A stretch of DNA of 5,749 bases, from contig NZ_JALFCU010000020.1 in NCBI RefSeq assembly GCF_022771645.1, positions 1 through 5,749 of the forward strand, read 5' to 3'. A model generated the notes under the pieces. The model was given only the letters and a program-made list of their open reading frames with translations. It had not been told where the DNA came from and did no database searches. Below, in pieces: positions 4,897 to 5,749 of the stretch. The first letter of the stretch is position 1. Each line of letters starts with the position of its first letter. Made by a program: the position numbers and the translations under genes. This DNA is from Selenomonas sp. GTDB taxonomy: Bacteria > Bacillota > Negativicutes > Selenomonadales > Selenomonadaceae.

Positions 4897-5010
4897 GCCT
4901 TCCCCTACGGGGAAGGGGGACCGCGTAGCGGTGGAAAGGGTGTCGAAGGTAGCTACCTCCGACACCCGCTCCGTCGCGCTACGCGCGCCACCTCTCCCAG
5001 CGGGAGAGGC
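4897..5010. repeat. Imperfect palindromic element between pstS and pstC
   Basis: About 114 nt form one long imperfect palindrome centred at 4952/4953. The core (4938-4967) is a 30-nt palindrome with a single mismatched pair: GGGTGTCG with CGACACCC, and AGGTAG with CTACCT. Each half carries its own outer hairpin: CCTTCCCC/GGGGAAGG (4898-4905 with 4909-4916) on the left and CCTCTCCC/GGGAGAGG (4991-4998 with 5002-5009) on the right, both with 3-nt loops. A CGCGTAGCG-like unit sits between outer hairpin and core on each side. Reverse-complementing one half aligns well with the other. An A7 run (4890-4896) precedes it. There is no coding capacity. It looks like a dispersed REP- or MITE-like intergenic repeat; in RNA it could protect the pstS message or lower pstC expression. 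Confidence 0.75.
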
Positions 5011-5038
5011 TTGGAATATGAATACCACGAAGAGAGCA

Positions 5039-5044
5039 GGGGAG
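5039..5044 (+). promoter_or_regulatory. Ribosome binding site supporting the pstC start at 5055
   Basis: GGGGAG lies 10 nt before ATG 5055. The other in-frame ATG, at 5073, has no purine-rich site at a usable distance. An in-frame stop at 5019-5021 excludes any start further upstream than that. Confidence 0.55.
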
Positions 5045-5054
5045 CAACGGATGT

Positions 5055-5749
5055 ATGGAACAAGTGGTTTCGATGAATAATGAACGGACAAACCAGCCTG
5101 GCGGAGGTCATCAACGGCGGTTGTTTTATGATCGTTGCGGCCGCTACCTCTTCCTCGCGTCGGCAGCGCTCATGACGCTCATCATCTTCTCGATCATCTT
5201 TTTCGTCGGGAAGCAGGGGCTCTTGACGCTCGCGGACGTGAGCCCCGTCGAGTTCTTCACGAGCGGCACCTGGAACCCGACGGCGAAAAGCTTCGGCGCG
5301 CTCGCGTTCATCGTGGGCTCTTTGGAGACGACGCTGCTCTCCGTCTGCATCGGCGCGCCACTCGGCCTCCTCGGCGCGATTTTCCTCGCGAAGCTCGCGC
5401 CGGCGCCGCTCGCGCGCTTCATGCGGCCGGCCGTCGACCTCTACGTCGCCATCCCGTCCGTCGTCTACGGCTACATCGGCCTCACGCTGTTCATCCCGTT
5501 TTTGCGCGCGACCTTTCACGTGCCGACGGGCTTCGGCGTGCTCGCGGCCAGCCTCGTGCTCGCCATCATGATCATGCCGACGATCCTCACGATCAGCACG
5601 GACGCTCTCTCCGCCGTGCCGCGGCCGCTCGAAGAAGCCTCGCTCGCGCTCGGCGCGACGTGGTGGCAGACGATGATCCACGTCGTGCTGCCGTCCGCCA
5701 TCCCGGGCGTCATGACGTCCATCGTCCTCGCCATGGCGCGCGCCGTCGG
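5055..5749 (+). CDS. pstC: Phosphate ABC transporter permease PstC, 3' partial
   Basis: The frame runs from ATG 5055 (alternative 5073) to the end of the window, giving 231 complete codons without a stop. A polar N-terminal tail of about 30 residues leads into a first membrane segment (LFLASAALMTLIIFSIIFFVG). A PstC-type extramembrane segment follows (FFTSGTWNPTAKSFGALAFIVGS), then the MetI-like permease core with further membrane segments around 81-115, 130-155 and 160-185. The cytoplasmic EAA loop is present at 193-218 (EEASLALGA, then about ten residues, then LPSAIPG), the contact site for the PstB ATPase. PstC forms the phosphate channel with PstA. It is preceded by pstS on the same strand; pstA, pstB and phoU would be expected beyond the window. 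Confidence 0.93.
   Translation, partial: MEQVVSMNNERTNQPGGGHQRRLFYDRCGRYLFLASAALMTLIIFSIIFFVGKQGLLTLADVSPVEFFTSGTWNPTAKSFGALAFIVGSLETTLLSVCIGAPLGLLGAIFLAKLAPAPLARFMRPAVDLYVAIPSVVYGYIGLTLFIPFLRATFHVPTGFGVLAASLVLAIMIMPTILTISTDALSAVPRPLEEASLALGATWWQTMIHVVLPSAIPGVMTSIVLAMARAV

Noticed and set aside
4890..4916. Minus-strand terminator (hairpin followed by T7 on that strand)
   Set aside because: There is no minus-strand gene to its right to terminate; the hairpin is better seen as one end of the larger palindromic element.
4953..5681. Minus-strand open frame opposite pstC
   Set aside because: It encodes an Arg/Glu-rich low-complexity product antisense to a recognised permease, and it begins within the palindromic element.
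1..5749. CRISPR array, tRNA, rRNA or insertion sequence
   Set aside because: No regularly spaced long repeats, cloverleaf with acceptor CCA, rRNA motif or transposase frame was found on either strand.

Overview
The window looks like a stretch of bacterial chromosome from a high-GC Firmicute. I favour the Negativicutes (a Selenomonas-like organism). The evidence is strong AAAGGAG-type ribosome binding sites, G/C-rich third codon positions, and a neighbouring pair of DUF1659 and DUF2922 genes, a pairing typical of Firmicutes. The lineage is an inference from style; no marker gene is present.

Left block (1-2645, + strand) is a phage-type recombination and replication cassette. In order it holds an ERF-family single-strand annealing protein (5' end cut by the window), a replisome organiser with an N-terminal winged helix and a C-terminal DnaD-like domain, a DnaC/IstB-type helicase loader that overlaps it by 83 nt, and a single-stranded DNA-binding protein with the acidic DEDVPF tail. 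This is the usual order of a temperate-phage early module. No integrase, repressor or structural gene is visible, so an intact prophage cannot be told from a remnant.

Middle block (2646-3912): a long hairpin at 2656-2698 separates the phage block from two small minus-strand genes, DUF1659 then DUF2922. These diverge across a 66-nt gap from a compact two-domain sigma-70 family factor on the + strand. The gap has marked dyad symmetry. The role of the two small proteins is unknown.

Right block (3897-5749, + strand) is the start of a high-affinity phosphate uptake operon: the lipoprotein PstS, a 114-nt imperfect palindromic element in the intergenic gap, and the permease PstC (3' end cut by the window). 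Upstream of pstS, three 11-nt-spaced repeats look like a Pho box. They run over the sigma-gene stop codon and are followed by an extended -10 candidate. A long inverted repeat has its left arm across the -10 and its right arm across the pstS ribosome binding site. I infer that read-through RNA from the sigma gene would hide the pstS ribosome binding site, while RNA started at the Pho promoter would leave it open.

The most interesting items are the pstS leader, the palindromic element between pstS and pstC, the sigma/DUF1659/DUF2922 cluster, and the methionine in the helicase-loader P-loop. No tRNA, rRNA, CRISPR array or insertion sequence was seen.
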